DNA of 64,000 bases, taken from the NCBI GenBank assembly GCA_030770425.1, contig JASJFT010000044.1, positions 124,001 through 188,000 of the forward strand, written 5' to 3'. The DNA comes from Darksidea phi. Lineage: Eukaryota; Ascomycota; Dothideomycetes; Pleosporales; Lentitheciaceae. Both the position numbers and the translations under genes were made by a program. This document shows, piece after piece, positions 44,529 through 56,233 of this stretch. A model generated the notes under the pieces. The model worked only from the letters and a program-made list of their open reading frames with translations. It was not told the origin of the DNA and ran no database searches. How positions within the stretch are numbered: the first letter of the stretch is position 1; each line of letters begins with the position of its first letter.

Positions 44529-46276
44529 ATGGACTTGCACGAAGCTCAAAATATGCTCGCCCGCCTCCTCAAGGACGCGAATGCCCAATTTCACAAAATG
44601 CCGGGCTCCGCCATCATCCTGCGGTACATCAAATCGAGCTACCAGAACGATCCTGTCAGGAGCGCGATTGAGCTGTTTTTGTTCTTGTTTGCGGTTCGGT
44701 ATATGCTTTCGCCGAGCTATAGTACGCAGAAGAAGGTCAAGCTTACAGAGGAGGTATGTTTTGCGCGGGGTGGAGTAGGGTTTGCGAGATAGGGGCGCTG
44801 ATGTGGTGGTAGGAAATCGATGAGTTGGTGGACGATTGGACGCCCGAGCCGCTCGTTGCAGCGCCGACACCGTTTGAGGAGCTAGAAGCTGAGAGGAGGG
44901 CTATCATTGTCGGGTAGGACATCATAGAGAGGCATCGAGGAAGAGTTGGGCTAATGCGCGCGCAGACCGACAGGACCCAAATCGAAGCTCTCAAACGGCC
45001 GCACCGTAACGAACCTCGCCTCGTACAACTTCTACAACTTTGTCGCAAACGAGACCCTTAAAGAAAAGGCCATCCAAACCCTGCGCACCTACGGCGTCGG
45101 CCCCTGCGGCCCGCCTGGCTTCTATGGCACCCAGGATGTACACATAAAAACCGAGGCTGATGTTGCGGCTCATTTGGGTGTCCCTGCCTGCATAATCTAC
45201 GCGCAGTCTTTCTCGACCGTGTCCAGCGTCATTCCATCGTTTTCTAAGCGCGGCGATATCATTGTGGCGGACAAGGCGGTCAACTTTGCGCTGAGGAAGG
45301 GTATACAGATTAGCCGGAGTACTGTGAGGTGGTATGAGCATAATGATTTGGAGGATTTGGAGAGGGTCCTGAAGCAGGTTACAAAGGAGCAGCAGAAGAA
45401 GCCGCTTACAAGAAGGTTTATTATTACCGAGGGCATGTTTGAGAACGTTGGAGATGTGTCGGATTTGCCAAAGCTTGTGAGTATCACTCTCGTATGGGAG
45501 ATATGAATAGTGCTAATCAATGCAGGTCGAGCTCAAGCTGCGCTACAAATTTCGCCTCATCCTCGACGAAACATGGTCGTACGGTGTCCTCGGACGCACC
45601 GGTCGCGGCCTCACAGAAGCCCAAAACGTGGACGCTAGGGAGGTCGACATGATCATTGGGAACCTGTCCGGTCCGCTTTGCGCGGCAGGCGGCTTCTGCG
45701 CAAGTACCCAGGAAGTGGTGGAGCATCAGCGCATTTCGTCTGCTTCGTATACGTATTCTGCTGCGCTGCCGGCCATGCTTTCAACGACTGCGAGTGAGAC
45801 GATTGCGATGCTGCAGGAACAGCCCGAGATTCTGACTGCGCTGAGAGATAATATCAGGGCCATGCGGGCACAACTTGATCCGAGGAGCGATTGGGTCAAG
45901 TGCACGAGTTCGGTGGACAATCCGATGATGATTTTGGTGCTTAAGCCGGAAGTTGTGGCTTCGAAGAACCTTACCATCGAAGACCAGAACCAATTGTTGC
46001 AAGATGTGGTGGACGAGGTACATTTTTCCACCTCGTTTTTCACTCTTTCTAGAAGTAAATGTGCTGATACTGTCACAGTGCCTCGCCAACGGCGTCCTCA
46101 TCGCTAGAGTGCGACCCTACCCTCTCGGTCTAGGCGCGCACCCTCGAGATCACGGGTGGCAACCTACGCCCGCCCTGAAGGTCTGCGTTACTTCTGGCCT
46201 GACGAAGAAGGAGACGGAGAAGGCGGGTGTTACTATCAGGCATGCTATTACGAAGATCGTTACGAGGAGGAAGTAG
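44529..46276 (+). CDS. lcb1: serine palmitoyltransferase subunit 1
   Basis: Exons 44529-44753, 44813-44913, 44966-45476, 45526-46017, 46079-46276; 508 residues. An N-terminal membrane helix ([14 protein letters not shown]) is followed by the alpha-oxoamine synthase fold: [28 protein letters not shown] (its Cys corresponds to the one mutated in human hereditary neuropathy), [16 protein letters not shown]. The PLP-binding Lys is absent, the segment reading [14 protein letters not shown], as expected for the LCB1 subunit, which supports LCB2. The heterodimer in the ER condenses serine and palmitoyl-CoA, the first step of sphingolipid synthesis. The start at 44529 precedes the helix with no in-frame alternative upstream. 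Confidence 0.96.
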
Positions 46277-47221
46277 CTGAGTTTCACGTTGCAAAGAACA
46301 GGTGGGTTAGATGGGATGGGAGTAGTGCGATTACTGCATAGACGGCGTTCTTTTCCTGGTATAGCGGTTTTAATGACGAGGCCTGGAGCCATGTTGAGTA
46401 TTGCTTCCAGAGCAGGAGTAGACGTCGTGGAAGTGCGGTGTCTTGACCCAATCCGCCCTGTTCGCTCAATATTATTTTCAAACCCCAAATTAATATTCCC
46501 CCCGTCATACGTTCACGCTCAGTCGTAATCCCATCCTCACAGGAAACTTATTTCAAGAAATGCAACGTCGAAGTTCCTGGTTCCTGAGCCGGTTCGGCAA
46601 TAATGGCCGTACATTTCCCAGCCCCTCCCCCTGCCACCCGCGGCCCGGCAAGGAAACACCAACGCCCAAACAACACGCCTGCCCTCCATACCTTTCCACA
46701 CAACCACATCCTACCATACTCTGCCCGCTACAACCTTTTTCGCGACCGCCCATACGTCCCCTTCTTCTAGTGCCGAAGGGAAGACTGCATTGACGTGTTC
46801 TGAAGCTGGGCGACGCGGTTGAGCGGAGCGCGAGGGATACACGTCATTTCGCTTGCGCCCAGACATCATCGCATCTGTTCGAGGCCGAGGGTGGATTCGA
46901 GGGACGTACGGAGCTGAAGATTAAGAGTGCGGTTGAGATTGAGGGGTTAGAGTTACGGGAGTGAAAAGGTGCTGGAGATTGGTTGGGAGGGACGTCGGTG
47001 GGCGCAACGGGGGAATAGCTAGGATTCGTGCTGCGGTGGATACACGGATCACGAAAAGCTACGACTAGACTTACACTTGCGCGCGCAACGACGAAGCGAC
47101 GAGCGATCCTCTACCGCGACCGAGCTTCCGGAGCTTTCTTTCGAGCACACTACCATACCGACCAAGCCTCCCGGCTCGCCGCAACCCACACACCGAGAAA
47201 AGAGACCAAAAGGGATACAAA
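46277..47221. other. spacer with possible unrecognised exons
   Basis: No gene can be assigned. However, a frame ending at 46964 reads RHFACAQTSSHLFEAEGG, then a charged stretch closing KSAVEIEGLELRE, which looks protein-like, and an open 55-codon frame starts at an ATG near 46603. I could not join them with convincing introns. It may be a small spliced gene or decayed sequence. Confidence 0.4.
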
Positions 47222-47919
47222 ATGGCACGGGGAACAGTTGTCGGTGAGGCGGTCGTAGTGCGCCAAAAGTACTACTGGCCCGACGCGCAACTTAACATCT
47301 GGACCATCATCATGCTGGTGACAGCAGGCACGGTATTAGGTATAAATGCGCAGTTTATGCAGATCCAGAATACAATGAAATTGGGGATGCCTTGGTAAGT
47401 CTCCCACTCCACTTCCACTACCTCCGCCACCCGTCTATCCACCATCGCTAACAGGGCACGCACAGGATCTTCCCCTACGGCGTAGCCGTCGGCTCCATCG
47501 CCATAATCTTCATCCTGATCATGCTCATCCTGATCGCGCAACGGCGGCTCCTCCCGGGCGTCATGATGCTGTTCAGCTTCATCCTCCTCGTCTTATTCGT
47601 AACGGGCATCATCGGCACGGCGATGCAGCTTTTCGGGGGGCCCAACGTGAATAATCAGTGTAATACGTATGTGAACAACATGAAGCAGAGTTACCCCTCG
47701 ATAAATACGTTGGCGTGGTTGCAGCAGCAGAATATCTGTGAGTTTGTCCTAGTTTTGCTTGTTGTCGGGATGATGGGTAGAAAGGAGAAAGGTAGAGGCT
47801 AACAAGGCTGTATAGGTCAATGCTGGCAAGCCGTCTTCGCTTTCTGGATCATAGGGACGGTGTTTTTGGTATGGATGATGGTTATGGCGAGTCAGGTCAA
47901 CCAGGACCAGTACGACTAG
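47222..47919 (+). CDS. small four-helix membrane protein, function unknown
   Basis: Exons 47222-47394, 47466-47737, 47816-47919; 182 residues, all phases close. Four hydrophobic segments are evident: TIIMLVTAGTVLGINAQFM (about 30-50), the helix starting IFPYGVAVGSIAIIFILIML (about 59-80), GVMMLFSFILLVLFVTGI (about 88-108) and FAFWIIGTVFLVWMMVMA (about 158-175). Between helices 3 and 4 a loop of about 45 residues carries two Cys (NNQCNTYV and QQNICQCWQ), possibly a disulphide outside the membrane. This layout resembles MARVEL/tetraspan-like fungal proteins, but no diagnostic motif is present. Both termini probably face the cytosol. Confidence 0.85.
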
Positions 47920-50355
47920 ACGCACGCAACCGCGCCCAATATTTTGTCCTCTTCCGCCGAGCCTCCTTTTCCTCCGACGAGAAGGACGTGCGTTTTTCCA
48001 GCATTTTGTTTGTGTATTTTGTCACGGCGCCATGAAGCAACGGTATGCGCGATGCGGCGAATATATATGGCTATGGCGATGATTTGAGCGAGCAGCAGCA
48101 GCGTAGGCGTTCTTTAGGTTTTTTTTCTTTCCAAGATACCGATGCATGTGCGAATGGGGAAATAATTCTTTTCTTCTCATTTTCGAGAAAAATGTCGACG
48201 GTATGAATGGCGATATGTCAGCGAATTATCGCATGTATGATGGGATGGGCTCTATTGCGGTAGCGAGACGGATGTCCCTATACCAGCTATATGGAGACGG
48301 CGAAGTACCAAAACCACGGAGGCGAGAGGTATATCAGACTAGCTTCTATACATCAGACACACATCAATCATGCACCTTCTCCAACATACATGACTACCGC
48401 CATTTCCAAATTACTTGACAACCCCTTTCCGACCCAATCTTTCTGAGCACACAGCACCAACAAATACCCCAGCCACTCGCTGTACTAACCCCTTTCAAGC
48501 CCCCCCGACCGCGCAATCATCATCTCCGCTCCCAAATATCAAGCTATTATTATAAATTCCATGCGCCCTCCCTCGCTCTCCCCACATATCAAGAAAATAA
48601 AATGCTCCGTTCCTTGGTCATGGAAAAAAGCTTGGACGAGGTTGGTTTGCGCGGCATGTGCAGTGCCGAAAAGCGAGCGAGTGAGCGCTATCGTACGGTA
48701 CGGAGAGTACATGCGGCGCGGGCTCTCTCGGCGATGTGGGCCGGTTGAGATGGATGCTCTGCTCTGCTCTGCTCTGCTCTGCTATACTCTACGATGCTAT
48801 GAATGGGATGGAATGGAATGGGATGGGGCGGTACGATATATGTCAGTCGAAGTGGTCTTGCTTGAAGTATTCACATCTACACTCGAGACCACCACTTTCA
48901 CTTCGCAATGAATCAAAATACCATAGTGGAGCACTAGCGCGTCTCACGCAGCCAGCCACCCAGCCACCAAGCGCCCATCCAACGCACCCCCCAGCCATCC
49001 TGTAACAAAACGGTAAAGTAAAAAACCGCTTACCCTCGCCCACGGCATCCAAAACAGGTCAAGCGCCACTTTAAAGCCAGCCGCGCGAACCTGACACGAA
49101 ACCTAGCAGTCTTTTCAAGCCCTGAGGCGCGTCGTCCAAGCGCGTCGGGGGAGGGGCACGCAGGGAACGATTGATTCGTCCGATGCCCATTTGGCAGTTG
49201 GCGGTTTCTGCAGGTGTGTGGCCCCCCTCGTTTACGAGCGGCACAGAAGGGGTTATGACTCCTATCTGCGTCTTACATATTGCGAGATAGTCGGCCAATT
49301 GCTGATGGGTGTTGGGGCTGGGCTGGGCTGGGTCGGGCTGAATGGGTGGTGCATCCATGTGCGAATGAGGCGTTGCTAACTGCTGATGTGATGGGATAGG
49401 AACGGTCCGGGCCTGATGCGGATAATGTCCATAAAAGCGAATTGTTTTGCCGTGCCGTGCGAAAGGATATGTCGTAACCCGTGTCCATGTGCCTTTGCGC
49501 AAGGCGAAGATCCAGTTCGCATTCGACATGTGCGTCGTTTTACGTGGACATGGTGCATCGGCACTTGCGGTTGGGAGGGGGCAAAGAAGACGGGTTGTGC
49601 ATTGACGATCCGGAGCGTGGCGCCAGCACCATTCGCTCTCCGTCGCCCTACCACCTCGAGACATATCATGCGGGAAGGGTAGCGGTTAAACGAGCCAGGA
49701 AACAGGTTTCTCGGATGCAGGGTAAGCTATAATTATTTGATCGATACCGATGCCGGTATTTGAAATTCGCTTATTGCGAATGCAGCTCAAAGCCACTGTG
49801 AGGAAAATACCATCGATGACTCTCAAAATGTATGCATCGCACATCTGCCAAAATGCTAAAAGCAAACAAAGGGAAATGCTAAAATACACTGGATGAACAT
49901 GATACACGACGGCGGGTATGCCGTAAAAAGGGGTGGCACAGGCGCTTGCTGCGGTGCTAGCTCGTTTGTGCCGCCGAGGGGCTGCATAGTTGACGACTTA
50001 TAGGAAAACTTGGGAGGACCGCCCATGGTGTATCTTGGTATCTCGGGACCAGGGAAAAGGCTCGTTGCTGGTATGCAACGTATCTTCGAACAGCTCGGGT
50101 AAAACCCAGAATGTGCCTTCAATGGTGAAGGCATGCGCAACAAATTGTCCTAGTGGAAAGGTAGGTCCACCGTCAACGCCGTGCTTTTGGTAAGGACAGT
50201 AGATGGCAGAACATGCTGTCTGCGTGTGTATCCAACAACACTTTGTGCGTATACATCGATATGTATCCAGTGTCATCTCTTGGTCGTAAATCGTTATTCT
50301 CGGAGTGCGAGGGCATTCTTCGTCATGTCCTTCTCCATTCCGGGTAGCCCCGCCT
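47920..50355. other. 2.4-kb gene-poor spacer
   Basis: Between the convergent ends of the tetraspan gene and the Whi5-like gene. Contains a GCTCT microsatellite (48756-48783) with a GGAATG-rich tail and a GGGCTGGGCTG stretch near 49315. Open frames of up to 197 codons on the minus strand (49071-49664) show no domain features. Confidence 0.55.
48756..48783. repeat. (GCTCT)n pentanucleotide microsatellite
   Basis: Five and a half perfect copies, followed within 20 bases by imperfect GGAATG repeats. Confidence 0.92.
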
Positions 50356-51591
50356 TCATGAAACCAATTCGCCGCCTAGATCCATGCCCAGGCCTTCGAC
50401 TTTGAGAATCCCTGACCGGTCTACGCCCATGCGAGGACTCTCGCCGGTGGGAGGTAGGAGGCTGTCAAAGTTCAGTCGACGCCTAGCCTCACGGGCGGCA
50501 ACCGGCGTCTTCGCTGCAATTGGCGTACGCATCCATGGTGCAGGTACCTGTGCAGGGCTGGGAGACATGTTGAGAAACTCGGCGAAGTTAAGGTTTGCCG
50601 TGGGTGTTGCCAGAGCGAAGCCGGGGAAAGGTGCCCCGCCACCACCAGGGGTGGACATCATGGAGGACGGCAGAGGTGTTGCTTTGGGCGGAGGCGTAGA
50701 AGGGGCAATGGCGCGAGGCTTCGATGAGCCGGCTCCTGGGGACGTGGCTAGGTACATGAGAAGGTTAGCATCGTCCTCACCCTTCTTGCCTTCGCGGGCC
50801 GCGCCAGCAGCATTGAAACCATTCTGTCGAAGACGAGCTGACCGAGCGACACCTGGGGGTGGTGTGCGAGGTGGCCGGGGCGGAGACGAACGCATGTGTG
50901 AGTTATTGAGTTGGAAGGAGGTTATGGGAAGGTCTTCCTCGTCGTCTTCGGATAGGAGCGGTGATCGCGGGTCATCGGGTATGGTCGAAGTCTCCGACAC
51001 AAAGGAGAGGCTGGGGGCATGTCGTCCGAAGCGAGCATGTCTCCGATGATAGACGGGCGAGGACTCGGGCAATTGGAAGCTGTTTTTCCATGAAGTTGCA
51101 GCCGTGGTCGAGGTGCGTACTTTGGTGCGGTTGTGGTTGCTCGTACCGGGGTACTTGTTGAAGGATTGGGCGTAGCGTGGCCGCTTGTGCTGGCTATGAC
51201 TGCTGCCAGACCGGCTGCCCGACCGCTGGATGTCTTCTGCGAATATGGGTGCGGCGAGCGGGGAAGAGTCGAGCACGCCCTGCTGGTAGAAGCGCTCGGA
51301 GACGCTCGACGCCTCAGACATGGTCTCGTTGCTCGAGTCTGGCCGCTTCCGCTTGAGCTCGACATCGACTCGCGGCTCGAGGTGGTCGAGCGAGAGGTCC
51401 TGCCATCCGTGCTTGATTTTGACATTGGCCAAAGCGAGACGGTTCTGCAGCGTCCGGGTCATCTACAGACACTCGATTAGCATCCAATGCCCCAGGGGCT
51501 GCCGGCGTGCATGTACCTTTGACACCTGGGCTCTCCGCAGCACCTTGCTCGCTACCTCGGCCGGCTGGTCGATGCGCTCGGTGGAGGCCAT
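50356..51591 (-). CDS. Whi5/Nrm1-type repressor of G1/S transcription
   Basis: Exons 51591-51517 (25 codons) and 51462-50356; 393 residues. The fungal Whi5 signature spans the junction: LQNRLALANVKIKHGWQDLSL (about 30-50, quoted in two overlapping pieces LQNRLALANVKI and KIKHGWQDLSL). The middle is disordered and Ser/Pro-rich with many SP/TP sites, as expected of a CDK target. A second short motif, DDANLLMYLATSPGA near residue 265, matches the GTB motif by which Whi5 and Nrm1 hold SBF/MBF. In yeast Whi5 keeps G1/S genes off until Cln-CDK phosphorylates it, while Nrm1 shuts MBF genes after S phase; filamentous fungi often have one such protein, so I do not choose between them. Confidence 0.88.
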
Positions 51592-52158
51592 GGTGGAGAG
51601 AGTTACAGAGAGGAAGACTGCAAGCGGAGGAGAGGTCGAAGTGCGCCCGCGGGTGTTTCACGGCGGTTGGAGGTGGCACCAGCTGAGAAGCAGGAAGAAT
51701 GTGGACAGTGCTCTCAGCGAGGGATAGGGATTAGCTTGACGAAAAGCTCAGGCCAGTCAATGATTTCCCGCCGGCGACCCCTCCGAGGGAGATGGAGACT
51801 GGAGCAAGGCAATAGCAGCTGGGCATAATTACTACGTATTACTGATGACCCGGTGCCGGGCACTGGAGCCTTGCAGATTGCTTTTGAGCAGAGGAGACGG
51901 GATGGACAGGGGTCCGGTAATTTTCGGTATCGCTTGCTGCAAGTTGCGCATAAGTAAGCCGTCAAGTAAAGAACGGCAGGCCACATTCCTCCGCAGCGCC
52001 AAGCCTCGTACGTCACCTCACCATCCAATCAGGCCCCACGCGGCACTCGCGCATTCGTCCTTCAATCCGGCATTGTACAGGCATACAGCTTGATCTGAAC
52101 GGTCTGGTAGATGACGTCCTAGCTTCAATCCTATCTTTAAAAAAGTCTAACCTACTCT
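51592..52158. other. divergent promoter between the Whi5-like and HET genes
   Basis: About 0.57 kb separating two outward-facing start codons. No gene or strong repeat seen. Confidence 0.6.
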
Positions 52159-53808
52159 ATGAAGATGGTTTCAAAGGTCAGCAAACGCCGTGTGGGACGG
52201 ACAAAAGAAAGACACAAGACGGCTGCACGAACTTCAGCCACAACACAGGGCACCTCTAGCAAGCGCAGACCTGGGAACCACAGCGCGTCGTCACTCTACA
52301 ACAAACATGCGCTTCAAGATGCCTGGTCTATCCGTGTCATTGACATACATACCTCCGAAAATCTCTCTGAACCTGTGAAAGCGACCATGCGCGTCACGCG
52401 ACTGCCGACGAAGGAAGCAAAATTAAACAGCCCTGATTATTCGACCAACGGACTTCTTAACAAAGGAGACTACCAGACGCTTTCTTACACCTGGGGCACA
52501 GCGCAAAGGACTGCGAGCATCACCATTGATGGCTGCGAAGTACCCGTTACGCCCAACCTTGAGAGTGGCCTCAGACGGTTCCGTGAGCAAGCACAATCGT
52601 ATACGCAATACTTCTCTATGACCATTTGGATAGATGCCATTTGCATCAACCAGGCCGATCTCGCGGAGCGTGCGCAACAGGTTTCCATCATGGGAGAAAT
52701 ATACGACCGTTCGACAAATGTGGTCATATGGCTAGGTGAGGCCTCAGAGAGCGACACAGCAACACTTCGGTCAAAAAGCTCATCCAAGAAGCGGAGGACA
52801 GCTGCGCTGAAAAGCATGCTTGCAGCTCCGTGGTTCCAGCGGCGATGGGTCATCCAAGAAGCGCTTAGCGGACATGGAAGCTCTCGGTGGTTTTTGTACG
52901 GAAGCTTCACGGAAAAAGCGTCGAACCTGATCAGCCATATGTCATCTTGCTTGGACGCAGAAACACTTGCAAAAGCACCGTTGATTCTGCATCCGAGTAT
53001 GAAGACATGGAGCGAACTCTCCCGCCGTCACGATGAACTGCTGACAAACCTGCTGAAGTATCGACATGCCTTGTGTCAAGAGCCTCTCGACCGTGTCTAC
53101 GCACTTCTGGGAATTAGTCGGGATAGGGACAGAGTCGAAGTCGACTATACTGCGAAGACGAGTGAGCTGTACCTACGCTTAGCTAGGCAGTGGCTTGAGC
53201 ACTGTAAGTCGCCTGTGGCCGTGCTCGTCTGCGCAACAGTCACGGCCCCCTTGTCAACAGAGGAAGAACCTAGCCTTCCTTCTTGGGTTCCAAATTGGAA
53301 TCATGTCAAGCCCCTCATGAACGACCAACACCGAATGGCAGTCCAGAGTGGTGAAAAGCTCGAAAATATTGCGGGCTTCGATACGCTACCTCTGGCGAAA
53401 GAAGGCTATGAGATTGACAATAGCGGGGCTCTCATCGTCCAAGGATGGATTGTCAGGCCGTACTGTAATGAAACAGGCGCCTACACGCAATGCGCATGCT
53501 GCGACCTCTTTCCCTCGGCGCTATCCGGTGAAGAAGACGTTCGCAAGCCCAAAATGACCGCTAAAGCTAGGACGGCAAGGCTGCGCATGAAGCAAGAATG
53601 GCCCCATCTAGATGAAGACGACTTGATCCTCTACGTCAAATCAGCTCGATTTGGCTTCGTGGTAAGAGCATTGGCCAATCATTGTAATGCGTATACGCTC
53701 GTCAGCTGTTTCCTCGCAATGCCAGACTCTGGAGACATAGATGCGTTGCTGAACATGAAGACCCATCTAGAAATGTGCGCACCCAGTCGCCCTATCCGCA
53801 TTATGTGA
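52159..53808 (+). CDS. HET-domain protein (heterokaryon incompatibility type)
   Basis: Single exon, 549 residues. The HET domain covers about residues 100-250: YQTLSYTWGT (about 105), IWIDAICINQADLAERAQQV (about 156) and STNVVIWLGEA (about 188), then PWFQRRWVIQEAL. A basic, disordered head of about 45 residues precedes it. The C-terminal part (about 300-549) resembles the usual HET-protein continuation (LDRVYALLGIS, SLPSWVPNW) and holds a Cys pair (QCACCDLF). HET proteins trigger cell death when genetically different hyphae fuse; most paralogues are uncharacterised. No nucleotide-binding or WD repeat partner is encoded next to it. Confidence 0.94.
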   Translation: MKMVSKVSKRRVGRTKERHKTAARTSATTQGTSSKRRPGNHSASSLYNKHALQDAWSIRVIDIHTSENLSEPVKATMRVTRLPTKEAKLNSPDYSTNGLLNKGDYQTLSYTWGTAQRTASITIDGCEVPVTPNLESGLRRFREQAQSYTQYFSMTIWIDAICINQADLAERAQQVSIMGEIYDRSTNVVIWLGEASESDTATLRSKSSSKKRRTAALKSMLAAPWFQRRWVIQEALSGHGSSRWFLYGSFTEKASNLISHMSSCLDAETLAKAPLILHPSMKTWSELSRRHDELLTNLLKYRHALCQEPLDRVYALLGISRDRDRVEVDYTAKTSELYLRLARQWLEHCKSPVAVLVCATVTAPLSTEEEPSLPSWVPNWNHVKPLMNDQHRMAVQSGEKLENIAGFDTLPLAKEGYEIDNSGALIVQGWIVRPYCNETGAYTQCACCDLFPSALSGEEDVRKPKMTAKARTARLRMKQEWPHLDEDDLILYVKSARFGFVVRALANHCNAYTLVSCFLAMPDSGDIDALLNMKTHLEMCAPSRPIRIM

Positions 53809-54938
53809 TTAGCCTATAAGCAAACATGGCAGTCTTCTATGCAAAAATTCCGTAGCAGCTTTCGTATTCTTCTCCTTGAAATAAGGGTGATCGCAAAGTT
53901 GATCAGCCAGACTTAGTATGTACAATGTGATCGTCTACGAACTTAGGAGAATTTGTGTGAAGCTTGCGTTTTGTTCGTATAGGGTATCTACTCTACCCGC
54001 GACTAGCGGGCGACTTTCTTCTTTGGCATGTTTTGCACTCCACCGATATAAATAGGGTAGCTACTACAGCTACTTGAAGTCTATATATATAGATAAGCAA
54101 CTAGAATAGAGAGCTGATAGTTATTGCGTCTTATATAGATGGCGCGCTTTTGGTGTGTTGGCCAGGAACGGAACCCCATCGCCCAGCTTACTGAGTCTGT
54201 TTAGGTCCTTGACCATCAGCACTGAGGTTTCGCAAAGTACCAGGGAGCAGCGGCACATCTGCATCTGCCATCATTGCCACGATCCATCAGGTACATGAAT
54301 AACAGTTGCGTTCCACGATCTAGAGGTGATGGATCAAATGCTCCAAAAGGTCGTTCGGGCCCCGTCGCGGCCGTCCGGTGCCACTCGCCGAGGGCAAGGC
54401 CATGAATCCCATGCCCTCCTTCTATCTGGACATGGCGAAAAAGGTGGTGCCAATACTACGACGGCCTTGTCTAGCATCCATCCTTACTACCTGGTAATAA
54501 AAATATAGGAGGACAAAGCGTAAATTAGACCATTTTTAGAGTTATCAGGTCAGATTTAAGTATCGCATTATCTTGGAACGACCTGTAGGAGGTAGAGGAA
54601 CAGCGAGTCGATTGTAGGAAGTGCAGCATCGGCTTCGGTAGGATTTCCGGCATCACCGAACGATCTCCTCTACCCCTGATGTCCTTTGTGTGTGAAGCTT
54701 TGGCGCTGTTGATAAGCAACCTTGACCACAGGACTTTCTATAGTCGGGCAGCACATTCCTGTCCCGAACCCTCGGGTGACGTGCGAAGGAGATACAAGAA
54801 GCTTTGTGAGAGGCAGTTTTGGGAACGTGTTCGGGAGGCTCGCTTTCAAGTTGCAGACTGACGTTGGTAAGAGGCACTCTAATCAGAGGTGCTGTGAAAG
54901 CCAACAAACAATTACCAAGTTCGTTAGTGTCTAATAAA
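53809..54938. other. AT-richer, gene-poor flank of the HET gene
   Basis: No gene supported. A stretch at 54040-54130 is rich in TATA and TAG strings. The composition differs from the GC-rich coding neighbours and continues into the pseudogene, suggesting an eroded segment. Confidence 0.5.
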
Positions 54939-56233
54939 ATGAGGGGCTACGTCAGCACCATTCCTGCGGGTTCACTACCAAGTAGTGGCGGTCCGCTGGC
55001 CTCTTCCTCGACCCATAAATACCAAGATGATAAAGTGATAGAAACCGCATTAAAGGGCTCGGCTGAGCACACGACGCAGCTTGCGAAAGGGAACTCTCGC
55101 CTCTCCTATCTTGATAAGGCCGAACTGAAAAGTATTCTCTAGTCCAGTGTAGAGAATTACACGGGAGACAGCAAATACCGGATTCGTGCGGAATTATTTA
55201 TGACCAGAACTGACTGGGATGCTGTGGCCCAACACTGCACAGAAATTCGGGGTGGTGGCTTAAGTGCCACTGTCAGCGCTGAATACTCTATTGGACATTT
55301 CACCCTGGTTCGGAGAGTGGGTTTCGATGACGGAGTCCATTGGATCATCCGTTTTCAGCTTACCACCCTTGTGGAATCACAAGCACCTGGTGCCTCCCAG
55401 TCAGCTCTGCGATCTGGCGATAGGGTGATCAATGCCGAAGTTGCAGCAATGGCCCATCTCCGGTAAGCCTTCGCAAACTCTATGAACGATTTCTAGACAA
55501 CTCTTACGCGTGGTTAAGAATCAATACTGGTGTGCCGGTTCCGGGCGTCCACGATTACGATACTAGCTTGTCGAACAAGTTCGGGGCACGATACATCATT
55601 ATAGACTACATTGATGGAGTCCCAGCAGATGCGCTGAAGGCGAGAACAAATTGCGACGTGGATTTGTATGGCACTCCAGAGCAGGACAATCGTTTCCGGA
55701 AGGAAATGGCAGCCATTCAGACCTAACTAGCAAGTTGTTTTTTCGAACAGATTGGTTCTCTCCACTATGCCAGCAAAGGTAGTTTCACTGTTGGGCACGA
55801 CGTCGAAACAGGTTTTGGCCCATGGACCTCTTCTTTGGATTATTTCAAGAATATAACAAACTACTACTTCCGGGAATTTCTGGCTTCGGTAGACGACGAA
55901 TCAAAATTACAGTGGCACAGGAGTTGTTCTCTCCCACTCGTACTCCAGCAGCTTACCAAAATCTATTGCACACAGACGACGAGTCCATTTCCCCTGATCA
56001 ACCGAGACTTCGGAGCCCACAACCTCCTAGTAGATGCCGATTTTCACATCATAGGAGTTATAGATTTTGACGCTCTGATGGCCGCACCCATTGAGATGGC
56101 GGCACAGTTTCCGAGGTTCACTGGCCTTGAGCGCCCGATACCCTGGGACCTGGCCCTTGAACGTGAAGAGCGCACAGCGCCGCTACTGAAACAGTTATGT
56201 GCGGTTGTTAGCGGAGGCAGAGGACCTCGTTGA
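54939..56233 (+). pseudogene. decayed phosphotransferase (APH/choline-kinase-like family)
   Basis: Exon-like blocks 54939-55462 and 55519-56233, separated by an intron GTAAGC...AAG, keep one frame except for two stop codons: TAG at 55140-55142 and TAA at 55724-55726. On both sides of each stop the frame continues with family sequence: YRIRAELFMTRTDWDAVAQHC, GVPVPGVHDYDT, YIIIDYIDG, EQIGSLHYAS. The catalytic loop reads INRDFGAHNLLVD (His of the usual H-R-D replaced by Asn) and the metal-binding IGVIDFD follows. The C-terminus also seems short. Intact members phosphorylate small molecules or proteins; many fungal ones are unassigned. TAG and TAA are what CAG and CAA become under C-to-T mutation, as in RIP. 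Confidence 0.85.

Noticed and set aside
45174..45520. open frames on both strands inside lcb1
   Set aside because: Shadow frames of the real exon 3, which carries the clear serine palmitoyltransferase motifs.
49071..49664. 197-codon open frame on the minus strand
   Set aside because: His/Pro/Thr-rich composition typical of read-through of non-coding sequence; no start context or homology-like blocks.
54140..54200. possible tRNA-like sequence (GGAACGGAACCCCA)
   Set aside because: Only a weak B-box-like string; no cloverleaf arms or A box could be paired.
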